This document shows positions 1 to 8,357 of a stretch of 64,000 nt of DNA, one piece after another. This DNA is from Paenibacillus_T sp033239625 (GTDB lineage Bacteria; Bacillota; Bacilli; Paenibacillales; Paenibacillaceae), in assembly GCF_033239625.1 (NCBI RefSeq), contig NZ_BTCK01000024.1:30683-94682 (forward strand), written 5' to 3'. Numbering within the stretch: position 1 is the stretch's first letter; each line of letters starts with the position of its first letter. The translations under genes were made by a program, and so were the position numbers. Below the pieces are notes generated by a model that was not told the origin of the DNA, made no database searches, and saw nothing but the letters and a program-made list of their open reading frames with translations.

Positions 1-462
1 GAGCTGCTGCGGGAAGCGGGCATACGGTTACCCCGGGCAGTCGGTCAATCGATCTCGATTGTCGGTGCGCTTGTCATTGGTCAAGCGGCCGTACAAGCCG
101 GAATTGTATCGGCAGCCATGGTCATCGTCGTATCCATTACGGCAATCGCAAGCTTCACAATGCCGTCGTATAACTTTGGGATCTCGATTCGAATACTGCG
201 GTTCTTGATGATGGGACTCGCCGCATGTTTGGGTTTATTCGGAATTGTTGCAGGCGTGATCATGCTGATTCAACATCTATGCAATCTGCGATCCTTCGGG
301 ACCCCTTACATGTCGCCGTTCAGCCCGGTTCAACCGTCCAAGTATAAAGATACGTTAATCCGCGCTCCATGGCAGCTCATGCGCCGACAGCAAGGTGCAA
401 TCCATAACGATGGGTCTATTGACAATCGTAGCGATTTAACCGAGGCCGGAGAGAGGGAGTAA
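1..462 (+). CDS. Spore germination receptor A subunit (GerA family), 3' part only
   Basis: The reading frame is open from base 1, so the gene begins before the window; 153 codons are visible. The frame carries the hallmark GerA-family stretch GQSISIVGALVIGQAAVQAG, followed by a second hydrophobic block near visible residues 67-93 and the family's C-terminal FGTPYMSP and IRAPW motifs before a charged tail. A subunits are integral inner-membrane proteins of spore nutrient receptors and act with B and C subunits. The next gene starts four bases after the stop and is the C subunit, so this is the first visible gene of an A-C-D-B operon. The specific germinant cannot be read from the sequence. Confidence 0.93.
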   Translation, partial: ELLREAGIRLPRAVGQSISIVGALVIGQAAVQAGIVSAAMVIVVSITAIASFTMPSYNFGISIRILRFLMMGLAACLGLFGIVAGVIMLIQHLCNLRSFGTPYMSPFSPVQPSKYKDTLIRAPWQLMRRQQGAIHNDGSIDNRSDLTEAGERE

Positions 463-466
463 CAAG

Positions 467-1678
467 TTGAGAGCGTTATACTTGATCATGTTCACAATCC
501 TTTGTGCCGCGCTGGTCTCCGGTTGCTGGAACCGTCGTGAACTGAACGAATTGGCCGTCTCCGTCGCAGTAGGCGTGGATAAAAAGAATGATGGGATTCG
601 TCTGTCCGACCAAGTGCTTAATGTGGAGGCCATTTCGGGACAGAAGGGCAGTTCTGGAGCATACGCTCCCGTTAACCTGTTTCAGGAAACAGGGCAGAGC
701 TTTCAAGAAGCCGCACGTAAAATGACAAGAAAGAGCTCAAGGAAAATATATGTAGGCCAGTTGCAGATGCTCGTATTCGGCGAGGACTTTGCTAGAGGCG
801 GTGTTGCAAAGGTGCTCGATCACATCTCCAGAGATCATGAATATCGAAGCGATTTCCTCGTTATCGTTGCCCGCGAAACGGAAGCGAGGGATGTGCTGAA
901 AGTATTCACGCCGTTAGATAAAACGCCCGCCACCAAACTCAAGCATTCGCTTGAAGTATCGTCCATCGCATGGGGAGTGACGACAGCGGTACAATTTCGC
1001 GAGTTTACCTCAAATGTTATTAGCAAGGGCAAGGAGGCTGTTCTCACCGGCGTGAACATTGTAGGATCCCGCAAGATAGGTAACACCTCCAAAAATGTTG
1101 CTCGGATTTTTCCTAGCGCCGGTCTTGTCTACGCAGGTCTTGCGGTCTTTAAGAAAGACAAATTAATGGGCTGGTTAAACGAAGAGGAGAGCTTTGGGTA
1201 CAATTTCACGCAAGGAAATATTAAAAGCGCCGTCTTGCTCCAGCCCTGTTCCGAAGAAGACTCCGATCATCGGGCGATAAGCGTCGAGCTGCTGCGTACA
1301 AAGACGAAAATGAAGGCGCTCTTGGAGGACGGCAATCCGATTGTATCGATCTCGGTGAAAGGTGACGGAGTCGTAACGGATGCGCAATGCGCGCTCGATT
1401 TTACCAGTCCGTCAACCGTCGATCGCGTTGAACGAGGAGTCGAAGAACAAATCAAGAGCCACATCGCATCGACTGTTCGCATTGTGCAGATGCGGTACAA
1501 CTCCGATATTTTTGGATTCGGGGAGCTGTTCGAGCGCAAATACCCTGGCTACTGGAAGAAGTCGATAGGCGATTGGGATGCCGTGTTTCCTACGATTCAA
1601 GTAAGAATACAACCGAATATCTCGGTTAAACAGATGTACAAAACGACGAAGTCAATCGAAGAACGAATGAAGGGGTAA
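467..1678 (+). CDS. Spore germination lipoprotein, GerAC/Ger(x)C family (C subunit)
   Basis: 403 residues, usual length for Ger(x)C proteins. The N-terminus is a lipoprotein signal with lipobox LVSGC, so Cys20 should be the diacylglyceryl-modified residue, followed directly by the family motif CWNRRELNELA. The protein is expected on the outer face of the spore inner membrane as the C subunit of a nutrient receptor. The start is TTG at 467, preceded by a GGAGAGAGGGAG ribosome site that overlaps the end of the A-subunit gene, which indicates translational coupling. The call is secure at family level; the receptor type (GerA, GerB, GerK or a Paenibacillus-specific one) is not resolved. Confidence 0.93.
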   Translation: MRALYLIMFTILCAALVSGCWNRRELNELAVSVAVGVDKKNDGIRLSDQVLNVEAISGQKGSSGAYAPVNLFQETGQSFQEAARKMTRKSSRKIYVGQLQMLVFGEDFARGGVAKVLDHISRDHEYRSDFLVIVARETEARDVLKVFTPLDKTPATKLKHSLEVSSIAWGVTTAVQFREFTSNVISKGKEAVLTGVNIVGSRKIGNTSKNVARIFPSAGLVYAGLAVFKKDKLMGWLNEEESFGYNFTQGNIKSAVLLQPCSEEDSDHRAISVELLRTKTKMKALLEDGNPIVSISVKGDGVVTDAQCALDFTSPSTVDRVERGVEEQIKSHIASTVRIVQMRYNSDIFGFGELFERKYPGYWKKSIGDWDAVFPTIQVRIQPNISVKQMYKTTKSIEERMKG

Positions 1679-1688
1679 TGTACGGCTA

Positions 1689-1916
1689 ATGTGGGGCGTA
1701 ATCATTGTCATCGTTGCAGGAGTGATTATATTCGCAATCGAGGTGCCTTCTTTGATCAAGAAGAGTGCTTGGGCGATACTCGCCGCATTCTTTGCAACGT
1801 TACTAACGGGGATGATCCTCTTAATATGCATGTTCGCGGGGATTGAAGTCCCCGGTCCGCTGGATCCGCTCCGATCGATTTACGAACCGATAGGCAAGTC
1901 CATACGAGGAGAATGA
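1689..1916 (+). CDS. Small two-helix membrane protein in ger operon (candidate D subunit)
   Basis: 75 residues with two predicted membrane helices (about 2-18 and 27-50) and a short polar tail. It lies between the C and B subunit genes; its stop TGA overlaps an upstream ATG of the B gene (ATGA). Small two-helix proteins of about this size are known in some ger operons (the D subunits, for example GerKD in Bacillus subtilis) and modulate receptor function. Placement and topology fit that role, but sequence similarity was not tested. The ribosome site is weak and distant (GAAGGGG), so coupling to the C gene is likely. Confidence 0.75.
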   Translation: MWGVIIVIVAGVIIFAIEVPSLIKKSAWAILAAFFATLLTGMILLICMFAGIEVPGPLDPLRSIYEPIGKSIRGE

Positions 1917-1930
1917 GGGAGGGGTTCACG

Positions 1931-3058
1931 ATGAATGGAGATCCATTAAGAGCCGATCAATTCAAGAAGATGGTGTTCCTGTTCACGATAGGGACCTCCA
2001 TTATTCTGATTCCGAGTACGCTTGCTTCCGATGCGAAGAATGATGCATGGATTGTTATTATCCTTGGCTCGCTGGTTGGAATGATTCTGATCGGCCTTTA
2101 TCTTGCCTTGTCATACCTCGTCCCAGGGAAAACGATTGTTGAAATCTGCTTTGCCGTACTGGGAAGATGGCTGGGATTAGCCGCTTCCCTGTTATTTTTT
2201 CAGTTTGTGTTTGTGTTGACCATTCTGGTCATGCGGAATCTCGGTGATTTCCTGACCGGTTCCATGTTTCCTGAAACGCCCATCAGTGCAATCCACTTGG
2301 TGTATCTTCTTGTTGCCATCATGGGCGTTCGCTACGGGCTCCCTAATATCGCCAGAACGATGGATATTTTTTATCCATTCATCGTTTTCCTGTTTATTAT
2401 TTTTGCTTTATTGCTTTTGCCCGAGCTTCATTTTAATAATTTGCTGCCGGTACTCGTTAACGGCGTTTCTCCGATTGCGAATGCCTCGTACAGCTATATC
2501 AGTTTTCCATGCTTGGAATTTGTCATATTTCTTATGATTTTTCCGAAAGTAGAGCAAGGCAAGGAGAGAGGAAAAGCCTTTCTTAAGGGGGCGCTTCTCG
2601 GAGGAGCCGTATTGTTCGTCATCACGTTATTATGCCTGCTTGTCATGGGAGCGGAGATGACGGCAAGCAATATGTATGCGAGCTTTGAACTGGCCAAAAT
2701 CATCAAGATCGGAGAATTCTTGCAACGGATCGAGGTGATCATCGCCGTCATTTGGTTTGTCACGAGCTTCTGCAAGCTGATCATTTGTTTCCATATTATG
2801 ATCGAGTCCTTCAGTCAAAGCTTCAAACTTAAGGATTCTCGGCCGCTTTTATTGCCATGGGGAATGGTTGTTCTAGCGGAAAGCATTCTTGCCGCGCCGG
2901 ACATGGGCTATTTGCTCTCGTTTGACAGATACTCTTGGACGGTCTATGCTTTCACGTTCGGATTCGCATTTCCGGTTTTACTGCTGTTAGCAGCGATCAT
3001 TCGATTTAAACCAACTACCCCTGCCGCGCCCACTTCTTCCGATACTGATGCGGCGTGA
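1931..3058 (+). CDS. Spore germination permease-like protein, GerAB/GerKB family (B subunit)
   Basis: 375 residues from the ATG at 1931, which sits 7 bases after GAGGGAGGGG; an ATG at 1913 overlapping the previous stop is possible but has no good ribosome site. The protein is almost entirely hydrophobic with about ten membrane helices, starts with the family pattern DQFKKMVFLFTIGTSIILIP, and belongs to the APC-superfamily-like B subunits that form the germinant-sensing or ion-conducting part of spore receptors. It ends the ger operon. Its 3' end overlaps the 3' end of the convergent AraC gene by 44 bases, and no terminator lies between them. Confidence 0.92.
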   Translation: MNGDPLRADQFKKMVFLFTIGTSIILIPSTLASDAKNDAWIVIILGSLVGMILIGLYLALSYLVPGKTIVEICFAVLGRWLGLAASLLFFQFVFVLTILVMRNLGDFLTGSMFPETPISAIHLVYLLVAIMGVRYGLPNIARTMDIFYPFIVFLFIIFALLLLPELHFNNLLPVLVNGVSPIANASYSYISFPCLEFVIFLMIFPKVEQGKERGKAFLKGALLGGAVLFVITLLCLLVMGAEMTASNMYASFELAKIIKIGEFLQRIEVIIAVIWFVTSFCKLIICFHIMIESFSQSFKLKDSRPLLLPWGMVVLAESILAAPDMGYLLSFDRYSWTVYAFTFGFAFPVLLLLAAIIRFKPTTPAAPTSSDTDAA

Positions 3059-3893
3059 TGCCCATATGCGTCTTGAACAGCTTGCAGAAATACGAATTGT
3101 TCGTTAAGCCAATCTCTTCGGCAATCCAGGAGATCGGCTTATTCGTCGTGGTGAGCAGCAGGACGGCTTGGTGAATTCGACGCGTAATGAGGTACTCCGT
3201 AATGCTGACACCGGTAGCTTCCTTGAACAGATGCGATAGATGATAAGGAGACAGGTGCAGCGCCCCCGCCATGTCATCAAGCCGGAACGGCTGTTTATAG
3301 TTAGCCTCGATCCAGCTGAGGATATGCTCCACCTGATAGTTTCGACGGCGGCCTTGATCGGCCGCGGGCTGTTCGTTCTGTTTGTTCCATGCTTGCTTCA
3401 TGACGCGAAACACGCTCATTAGGAATAACGATTCTTCCTCGTGTCTGTCCGATTCTGACAACGTTGGCAGCTGCTCGTGCATGTTGCGGAAAATCCGATC
3501 CAGCAGTCCCGATTCATCTACCTCATAGATGCACGGATAGGGAAGCTTGTTGATGTTGATATAGTTATAGAACGCATGCAGAGCCGGCCAAGGTTCAAAA
3601 TAGGATTCAAACATCGTCGGCTCGAAAACCGCGAGCGAGCGTTCGAAGCATTGATCATCCTCGTACTCAAGCTGAAGATGATGAAGCTGGTACGGCTGGA
3701 AAATGCACAGCATGCCTGGCTTAATCTCATAGCTGTTATTATTGACGATCATCGTCCCGCGGCCTTGATGAATGTATAGGATCTCGATGCCAAGGTGGGA
3801 ATGGAACGTTTCCTTGTGCTGGTTGTTGACGCTCTTGCGTCGATAGACAAAATGCAATGGCACATGGTTAAGGCCGTGCGTAATGAGCGACAT
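3015..3893 (-). CDS. AraC-family transcriptional regulator with cupin sensor domain
   Basis: 292 residues from the ATG at 3893, 7 bases after GGGAGGA; a GTG one codon upstream is the alternative. Residues about 30-75 form a cupin-type AraC_binding domain (HSHLGIEILYIHQGRG, then a Pro-Gly-Met turn), and about 190-290 hold the double helix-turn-helix with the conserved ends LSPYHLSHLFKE and TPHQYRKKW. It is divergent from the Gfo/Idh/MocA genes starting at 4099, so it probably regulates them in response to a sugar or sugar derivative. The inducer is unknown. Its last 44 bases overlap the germination B-subunit gene. Confidence 0.92.
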   Translation of the reverse strand: MSLITHGLNHVPLHFVYRRKSVNNQHKETFHSHLGIEILYIHQGRGTMIVNNNSYEIKPGMLCIFQPYQLHHLQLEYEDDQCFERSLAVFEPTMFESYFEPWPALHAFYNYININKLPYPCIYEVDESGLLDRIFRNMHEQLPTLSESDRHEEESLFLMSVFRVMKQAWNKQNEQPAADQGRRRNYQVEHILSWIEANYKQPFRLDDMAGALHLSPYHLSHLFKEATGVSITEYLITRRIHQAVLLLTTTNKPISWIAEEIGLTNNSYFCKLFKTHMGITPHQYRKKWARQG

Positions 3894-3968
3894 CACCGTT
3901 TCCTCCCTCTGCCGAGCTCGCCGTTCGTTGCAGTTCCCCAGCTTATTCTTACTCTATCTTCAATATAC

Positions 3969-3981
3969 TGAAGCGCTTACA
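3969..3981. promoter_or_regulatory. cre-like sequence in divergent AraC/dehydrogenase promoter region
   Basis: TGAAGCGCTTACA resembles the CcpA catabolite-responsive element but is one base shorter than the canonical 14-mer. Its place between a divergent sugar regulator and its target makes carbon control plausible. The match is imperfect, hence the low confidence. Confidence 0.25.
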
Positions 3982-4098
3982 CGAGTACAAGGAAAAACCG
4001 CAACAGAGCGTTATTTTCTCCGCTATGGACGATCACTATTAACCGACAGAGCAGGCTATGATCGTAAGTAGAAACATCACCACAATGGAGGGGCTCAA

Positions 4099-5259
4099 AT
4101 GTTGAAGGCAGCGATCATCGGCGCAGGAGCAATCTCGCCGGCTCATATTCAAGGTTACTTGCAGTTCACGGACCGTTGTCAGATTGTTGCTCTATGCGAT
4201 CTGTATCCGGAGAAGGCAGAAGAGAAGAAGCAGCAGTTCGGTCTTGATCATGCGAAGGTTGTTAAGGACTATAAGGAGCTGCTTGAAGACGGTATTGATA
4301 TCGTGTCGGTCTGCATGCCGCCATACTTCCACGCACCTGTTACGATCGATTTCCTGAACGCGGGCAGCCATGTTCTCGTCGAGAAACCGATGGCGGCTTC
4401 GCTCGAAGAATGCGATGCGATGATTGCGGCAGCGGAGAGGAACGGGAAGATCCTGTCCGTCGTTGCGCAGAATCGTTTCACCAATCCGCTCATGAAGTTG
4501 AAGAGCGTACTGGACAGCGGGCTGGCGGGCAACATTCTGCATGCTCAAGTCGATTCCTTCTGGTGGCGCGGTCACTGCTACTATGACCTGTGGTGGCGCG
4601 GCACTTGGGAGAAGGAGGGCGGCGGCTGCACGCTTAATCATGCGGTTCACCATATCGATGCGCTGCTGTGGATGATGGGGCGGCCAACGCAGGTTCAAGC
4701 GTTCATGAGCAACGTTGCGCATGATAACGCGGAAGTGGAAGATCTATCGATCGCGATGCTCAAATTCCCGAATGGCGCGCTGGGTCAAATTACGAGCTCG
4801 GTCGTGCATCACGGGGAAGAGCAGCAAATGATTTTCCAAGGACGGCGGGCGCGGGTTTCGGCTCCTTGGAAGCTGACCGCATCGAGCTCCTTGCAGAATG
4901 GATTCCCGAAGAAGGACGAAGAGCTGAAGCAGCAGATTACACAGCTGTATAACGAACTGCCGGATCTCACGTATCAGGGCCATGCGGCTCAAATCGACAA
5001 CGTGCTGAGCGCAATCGAGACGGGAGCGCCTGTCCTCATTGACGGTGTGAGCGGACGTAGCACACTGGAATTAATTACGAGCATCTACAAGTCTGCTTCG
5101 ACTGGCGAGCTTGTGCAGCTTCCGCTGGCGAAGAATGATCCTTTCTATACGGCGGAAGGTCTGAAGAAGCATGTTACGCATTTCTATGAGAAAAGCAGCC
5201 ATCTGGAGAATTTCGCCACCCAGCAGATTACGATCGGAACGAGCTTGGAAACCAAATAA
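4099..5259 (+). CDS. Gfo/Idh/MocA-family oxidoreductase
   Basis: 386 residues. The N-terminal Rossmann fold shows GAGAISPAH at residues 8-16, and the family motif EKPMA begins at residue 95. A His-rich catalytic segment (NHAVHHID) follows near residue 180. These enzymes use NAD(P) to oxidise or reduce sugars, inositols and their derivatives. The start ATG follows TGGAGGGG by 5 bases. It is followed 32 bases later by a second member of the same family, forming a two-gene operon divergent from the AraC regulator at 3015-3893. No transporter is adjacent, so the substrate cannot be inferred. Confidence 0.93.
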   Translation: MLKAAIIGAGAISPAHIQGYLQFTDRCQIVALCDLYPEKAEEKKQQFGLDHAKVVKDYKELLEDGIDIVSVCMPPYFHAPVTIDFLNAGSHVLVEKPMAASLEECDAMIAAAERNGKILSVVAQNRFTNPLMKLKSVLDSGLAGNILHAQVDSFWWRGHCYYDLWWRGTWEKEGGGCTLNHAVHHIDALLWMMGRPTQVQAFMSNVAHDNAEVEDLSIAMLKFPNGALGQITSSVVHHGEEQQMIFQGRRARVSAPWKLTASSSLQNGFPKKDEELKQQITQLYNELPDLTYQGHAAQIDNVLSAIETGAPVLIDGVSGRSTLELITSIYKSASTGELVQLPLAKNDPFYTAEGLKKHVTHFYEKSSHLENFATQQITIGTSLETK

Positions 5260-5291
5260 ACGGATAACCGATAACAGGGAGGACGATTGCT

Positions 5292-6365
5292 ATGTCATCG
5301 AACGACGGAATGAATTATGCCCCGAAGGGCAAGCCGAACCCGGTCGTGCAGCCAGGACAATTCGTTATCGCAGCGGTAGCGTTGGACCATGGTCACATCT
5401 ATGGAATGGTCAATGGTTTGCTGGAAGCGGGTGCAACGATCAAGTGGGTGTACGATCAAGACCGTGCGAGAGCGGAAGCGTTCGCTAAGCAATACCCGCA
5501 GGTGCGAATCGCAGACTCGGAGGAAGAAGTGCTGCAGGACGCGGAAGTGCAGCTCGTAGCAGGTGCTGCGATTACGTCTGAACGCTGCGCGCTTGGACTT
5601 CGTGTGATGGACGCGGGCAAGGACTATTTTACAGATAAGGCGCCGTTCACGACGCTGGAGCAGCTGGAGTCGGCACGTGCGAAGGTGCGCGAGACGGGTA
5701 AGAAATACGCGGTATACTACAGTGAACGTCTGCACGTAGAGTCGGCCGTGTATGCGGGTCAGCTCATTGAGCAGGGTGCGATCGGACGCGTTATTCAGGT
5801 GACGGGCTTTGGTCCGCACCGACTGAATGCGCCGGCACGACCTGATTGGTTCTTCGAGAAGGAGCGCTATGGCGGCATTATTTGCGATATCGGCAGCCAC
5901 CAGATCGAGCAGTTTCTGTTCTATGCAGGTTGTAAGAAGGCAGAGGTGCTGCACAGCAAAATCGCCAATTACAATAACCCGCAGTATCCGGAGCTCGACG
6001 ATTTCGGCGACGCCACGCTGCTTGGCGATAATGGCGCAACGGGCTACTTCCGCGTAGACTGGTTCACACCGGATGGTCTAGGCGTATGGGGAGACGGTCG
6101 CACGCTCATTCTTGGAACGGAAGGGTACATCGAGCTGCGCAAGTACACCGATATCGGCAGAGAACGCACGGGCAATCATGTCTATCTGGCGAACAAAGAA
6201 GGCGAATTCCACTTCCATGTCAGCGGACAAGTGGGCTACCCGTTCTTCGGCGAGCTCATTCTGGACTGCTTGAACCGTACGGAGAATGCAATGACGCAGG
6301 AGCATGCGTTCCTGGCGGCGGAGCTCTGCTTGCGTGCACAAGTAGATGCGGTGAAGATTCAGTAG
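5292..6365 (+). CDS. Gfo/Idh/MocA-family oxidoreductase, divergent second copy
   Basis: 357 residues, with a family-type N-terminal nucleotide-binding fold (residues about 25-120) after a 20-residue polar extension. The usual EKP motif is replaced by DKAP (residues 115-118), keeping the Lys. DIGSHQIEQFLFYAG near residue 198 corresponds to the His-containing catalytic segment. A good ribosome site (GGGAGGA) precedes the ATG. It shares an operon with the oxidoreductase at 4099-5259; paired dehydrogenases of this family commonly work on consecutive steps of one sugar pathway (inference). The sequence is far from its neighbour, so this is not a recent duplication. Confidence 0.9.
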   Translation: MSSNDGMNYAPKGKPNPVVQPGQFVIAAVALDHGHIYGMVNGLLEAGATIKWVYDQDRARAEAFAKQYPQVRIADSEEEVLQDAEVQLVAGAAITSERCALGLRVMDAGKDYFTDKAPFTTLEQLESARAKVRETGKKYAVYYSERLHVESAVYAGQLIEQGAIGRVIQVTGFGPHRLNAPARPDWFFEKERYGGIICDIGSHQIEQFLFYAGCKKAEVLHSKIANYNNPQYPELDDFGDATLLGDNGATGYFRVDWFTPDGLGVWGDGRTLILGTEGYIELRKYTDIGRERTGNHVYLANKEGEFHFHVSGQVGYPFFGELILDCLNRTENAMTQEHAFLAAELCLRAQVDAVKIQ

Positions 6366-6463
6366 TGACGTTAATAATTTGTCGGGACAGAACTGAGAAT
6401 GTGATATAGTAGGGGAAAAGTCGCGATGCGAGGAAAAGGTGAAGCACTCTGAGAGCGAATCGG

Positions 6464-7033
6464 ATGGAAGCCTTCAGTGATGGCGTGCTGGCGATCATCA
6501 TTACGATCATGGTGTTAGAATTCGAAGTGCCGGAAGGCCATGACTGGCACTCATTGATCGAACTAGGCCCCAAAATACTTAGCTATATTTTCAGTTTTGT
6601 TTATGTCGGCATCTATTGGAACAATCATCATCATCTCTTGCACATGGTTCGAACGATGAACGGGCGGTTGATGTGGCTTAACCTGCTCCTGCTTTTCTGG
6701 TTGTCCCTTATACCGTTCACGACCGCTTGGATGGGAGACAGCCATTTTGCTGCCACTCCAACAGCGCTGTATGGCATTATTCTGCTGCTAGCGGCATCTT
6801 CATATCGTCTGCTTCAGCGCGGGATTTTCAATCAGCATGCCCATGATCCTCATTTCGTCCGACTCATCGGGAAAGATTGGAAAGGGAAACTATCTCCTCT
6901 GCTTTACTTGACCGCGGTCCTGACGGCATATGTGAGTTCCTGGATATCCGGCTTCTTCTTCGTACTTGTTGCCGTAGTCTGGTTCGTGCCGGATAAGCGA
7001 ATCGAGCAAGTCTTGCACAATAAAGAGCACTAA
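6464..7033 (+). CDS. TMEM175-family (DUF1211) membrane protein, probable K+ channel
   Basis: 189 residues from ATG, with about five hydrophobic helices. The first helix begins EAFSDGVLAIIITIMVLE, the TMEM175/DUF1211 signature (FSDG), and a second diagnostic segment IYWNNHHHLLH follows near residue 50. Bacterial members form potassium-conducting channels. Family proteins normally begin N-R-x-E-A-F-S-D; here the Asn and Arg lie upstream of the ATG, in frame with a CTG at 6449 that is 8 bases after AGGAAAAGGT, and an in-frame stop lies just before. Translation may therefore begin at CTG (6449). Monocistronic, with its own terminator. Confidence 0.85.
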   Translation: MEAFSDGVLAIIITIMVLEFEVPEGHDWHSLIELGPKILSYIFSFVYVGIYWNNHHHLLHMVRTMNGRLMWLNLLLLFWLSLIPFTTAWMGDSHFAATPTALYGIILLLAASSYRLLQRGIFNQHAHDPHFVRLIGKDWKGKLSPLLYLTAVLTAYVSSWISGFFFVLVAVVWFVPDKRIEQVLHNKEH

Positions 7034-7048
7034 TTAATAAGAGATTTT

Positions 7049-7080
7049 AAAGGATGAAGCTTAGTCTTCATCCTTTTTTT
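7049..7080 (+). terminator. Rho-independent terminator after TMEM175-type gene
   Basis: Stem AAGGATGAAG / CTTCATCCTT followed by a run of seven T. Confidence 0.9.
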
Positions 7081-7104
7081 GTATGCTTTTTTCAATCAGG
7101 CCTA

Positions 7105-7156
7105 TTGACTGGACACCATTCGGTGTCTTATAATCAAACCGACACCAAATGGTGTC
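7105..7156 (+). promoter_or_regulatory. Promoter with two 16-bp palindromic operators before doxX-like gene
   Basis: TTGACT (7105-7110) and TATAAT (7129-7134) are 18 bases apart. A palindrome GACACCATTCGGTGTC (7112-7127) fills the spacer exactly, and a second, GACACCAAATGGTGTC (7141-7156), lies just downstream over the expected transcription start. A dimeric repressor binding here would block RNA polymerase. No regulator gene of a matching type is adjacent, so the repressor is encoded elsewhere. Confidence 0.85.
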
Positions 7157-7208
7157 CTATAGAAATCATTTGGATAAAATACAATCTGAAGCTTGGAGGA
7201 GTAAGCGC

Positions 7209-7631
7209 ATGCGTACAAATACCATTACCGGTAACGCCGTAAGTTTCAAATCTCAGTCTCGCGCACAAACGATTGCCTATTGGACGGTCACCCTACTGCT
7301 CGCCGTATCGATTGCATTAAGTGGCATTGGGCAGTTGATGCGATTTGGGGGCAATGTAGAGCTGATTACAGATATCGGATACCCGCTGTATATCACGAAC
7401 ATCCTCGGGACTTGGAAGCTGCTTGGCGTCCTAGCCATCGTTGCACCAGGATTTCCGCGGATCAAAGAATGGGCTCACGCCGGCATTTTCTTTCTCATGA
7501 CTGGCGCGGCTTTCTCCCATGCGCTCGCTGACGATTATGGCGATTATGGCTTCAATCTGATCCTGCCGCTTTTCTATGCAGCGCTGAACATTGCCTCGTG
7601 GGCACTGCGCCCGAGCTATCGCAAACTATAA
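7209..7631 (+). CDS. DoxX-like family membrane protein
   Basis: 140 residues from the ATG at 7209, which is 6 bases after TTGGAGGAG; an in-frame ATG at 7149 lies inside the second operator and is not the start. Four hydrophobic helices (about residues 20-40, 55-78, 85-105, 110-130) and the pattern YITNILGTWKLLGVLAI are typical of the DoxX-like (DoxX_2) proteins. Their function is poorly defined; many sit in stress-responsive operons. It is transcribed from the operator-covered promoter at 7105-7156, and the unknown gene at 7655 follows 23 bases later, probably co-transcribed. Confidence 0.85.
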   Translation: MRTNTITGNAVSFKSQSRAQTIAYWTVTLLLAVSIALSGIGQLMRFGGNVELITDIGYPLYITNILGTWKLLGVLAIVAPGFPRIKEWAHAGIFFLMTGAAFSHALADDYGDYGFNLILPLFYAALNIASWALRPSYRKL

Positions 7632-7654
7632 TTTTATTAGAGGAGAGATAAACA

Positions 7655-8125
7655 ATGTCCTATATCGTTGATTTCAAGAATGTGTCTACAGCCGGTCTGG
7701 AAACTTCGCCAGTAACTGATGCGCTTGCCGGTCTGCGCGCGAATGAAGCCCGTTATTTCATGAACAAATACAAGCATGAATTCACGGTGGTGCCAGCGAG
7801 CGAGAGTCAAGAAACGTTGGATTATGTGAATCGGGTTCTAAAGGAAGAGCGCAATATCGAGTTTGCGGCCAAACCGCTTCAAACGTCGCTTTTTCAAGTG
7901 GAGAATATCAGATGGGCGTTCGTCTTCTACGAGGATGGGCTTGGCATCAACGTGTTGTACACCGTCGATGATCCTAAGAAGCGGGCCGTGGGGTTTAAGC
8001 TCTCCGAGGGGATGGAAGTTCCTGCGGAGCTGGGTAAGTTCAAGTTCGCTAGGCAGAAGTCCAAGCTTGCAGGGACGATTCGGGGATCGTTCTTCGTCAT
8101 TAAAGGTGAATATGAGGTAGGTTAG
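7655..8125 (+). CDS. Conserved protein of unknown function
   Basis: 156 residues, soluble, no signal peptide. I do not recognise a named domain. The sequence is well formed (balanced composition, alternating strands and helices: DFKNVSTAG at the start, WAFVFYEDGLGINVLYTVDD near residue 88, a basic KFKFARQKSKLAG segment near residue 130). The ribosome site GGAGAGA is 7 bases before ATG. It follows the DoxX-like gene by 23 bases, so both probably answer to the same repressor, and a terminator ends the unit. Confidence 0.8.
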   Translation: MSYIVDFKNVSTAGLETSPVTDALAGLRANEARYFMNKYKHEFTVVPASESQETLDYVNRVLKEERNIEFAAKPLQTSLFQVENIRWAFVFYEDGLGINVLYTVDDPKKRAVGFKLSEGMEVPAELGKFKFARQKSKLAGTIRGSFFVIKGEYEVG

Positions 8126-8134
8126 GATAATGGG

Positions 8135-8169
8135 GCGAATCCGTTCCTTATAGGGTTCGCTTTTTTTTG
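8135..8169 (+). terminator. Rho-independent terminator of doxX-like operon
   Basis: Arms GCGAATCC and GGGTTCGC are followed by eight T. Confidence 0.85.
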
Positions 8170-8357
8170 CATAAATACAACCATACGGATGACAAGCCTC
8201 TATCTAGGAACAGATGGGGGTTATTTGATTTCAATGTGATCCTCCTCGATGGTAAACTATAGGCGAAGCAGGGCGAAGTCTTTGAAGTGTGATTTGATAG
8301 AGGCAGGGGCATCCGAATAATAGGTGGGCTTGTTCATTGTCGTTACAGGGGGAGCTT

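Noticed and set aside
5295..5954. 219-codon minus-strand frame opposite a Gfo/Idh/MocA gene
   Set aside because: Arg/Leu-rich shadow without features; the plus-strand enzyme is clear.
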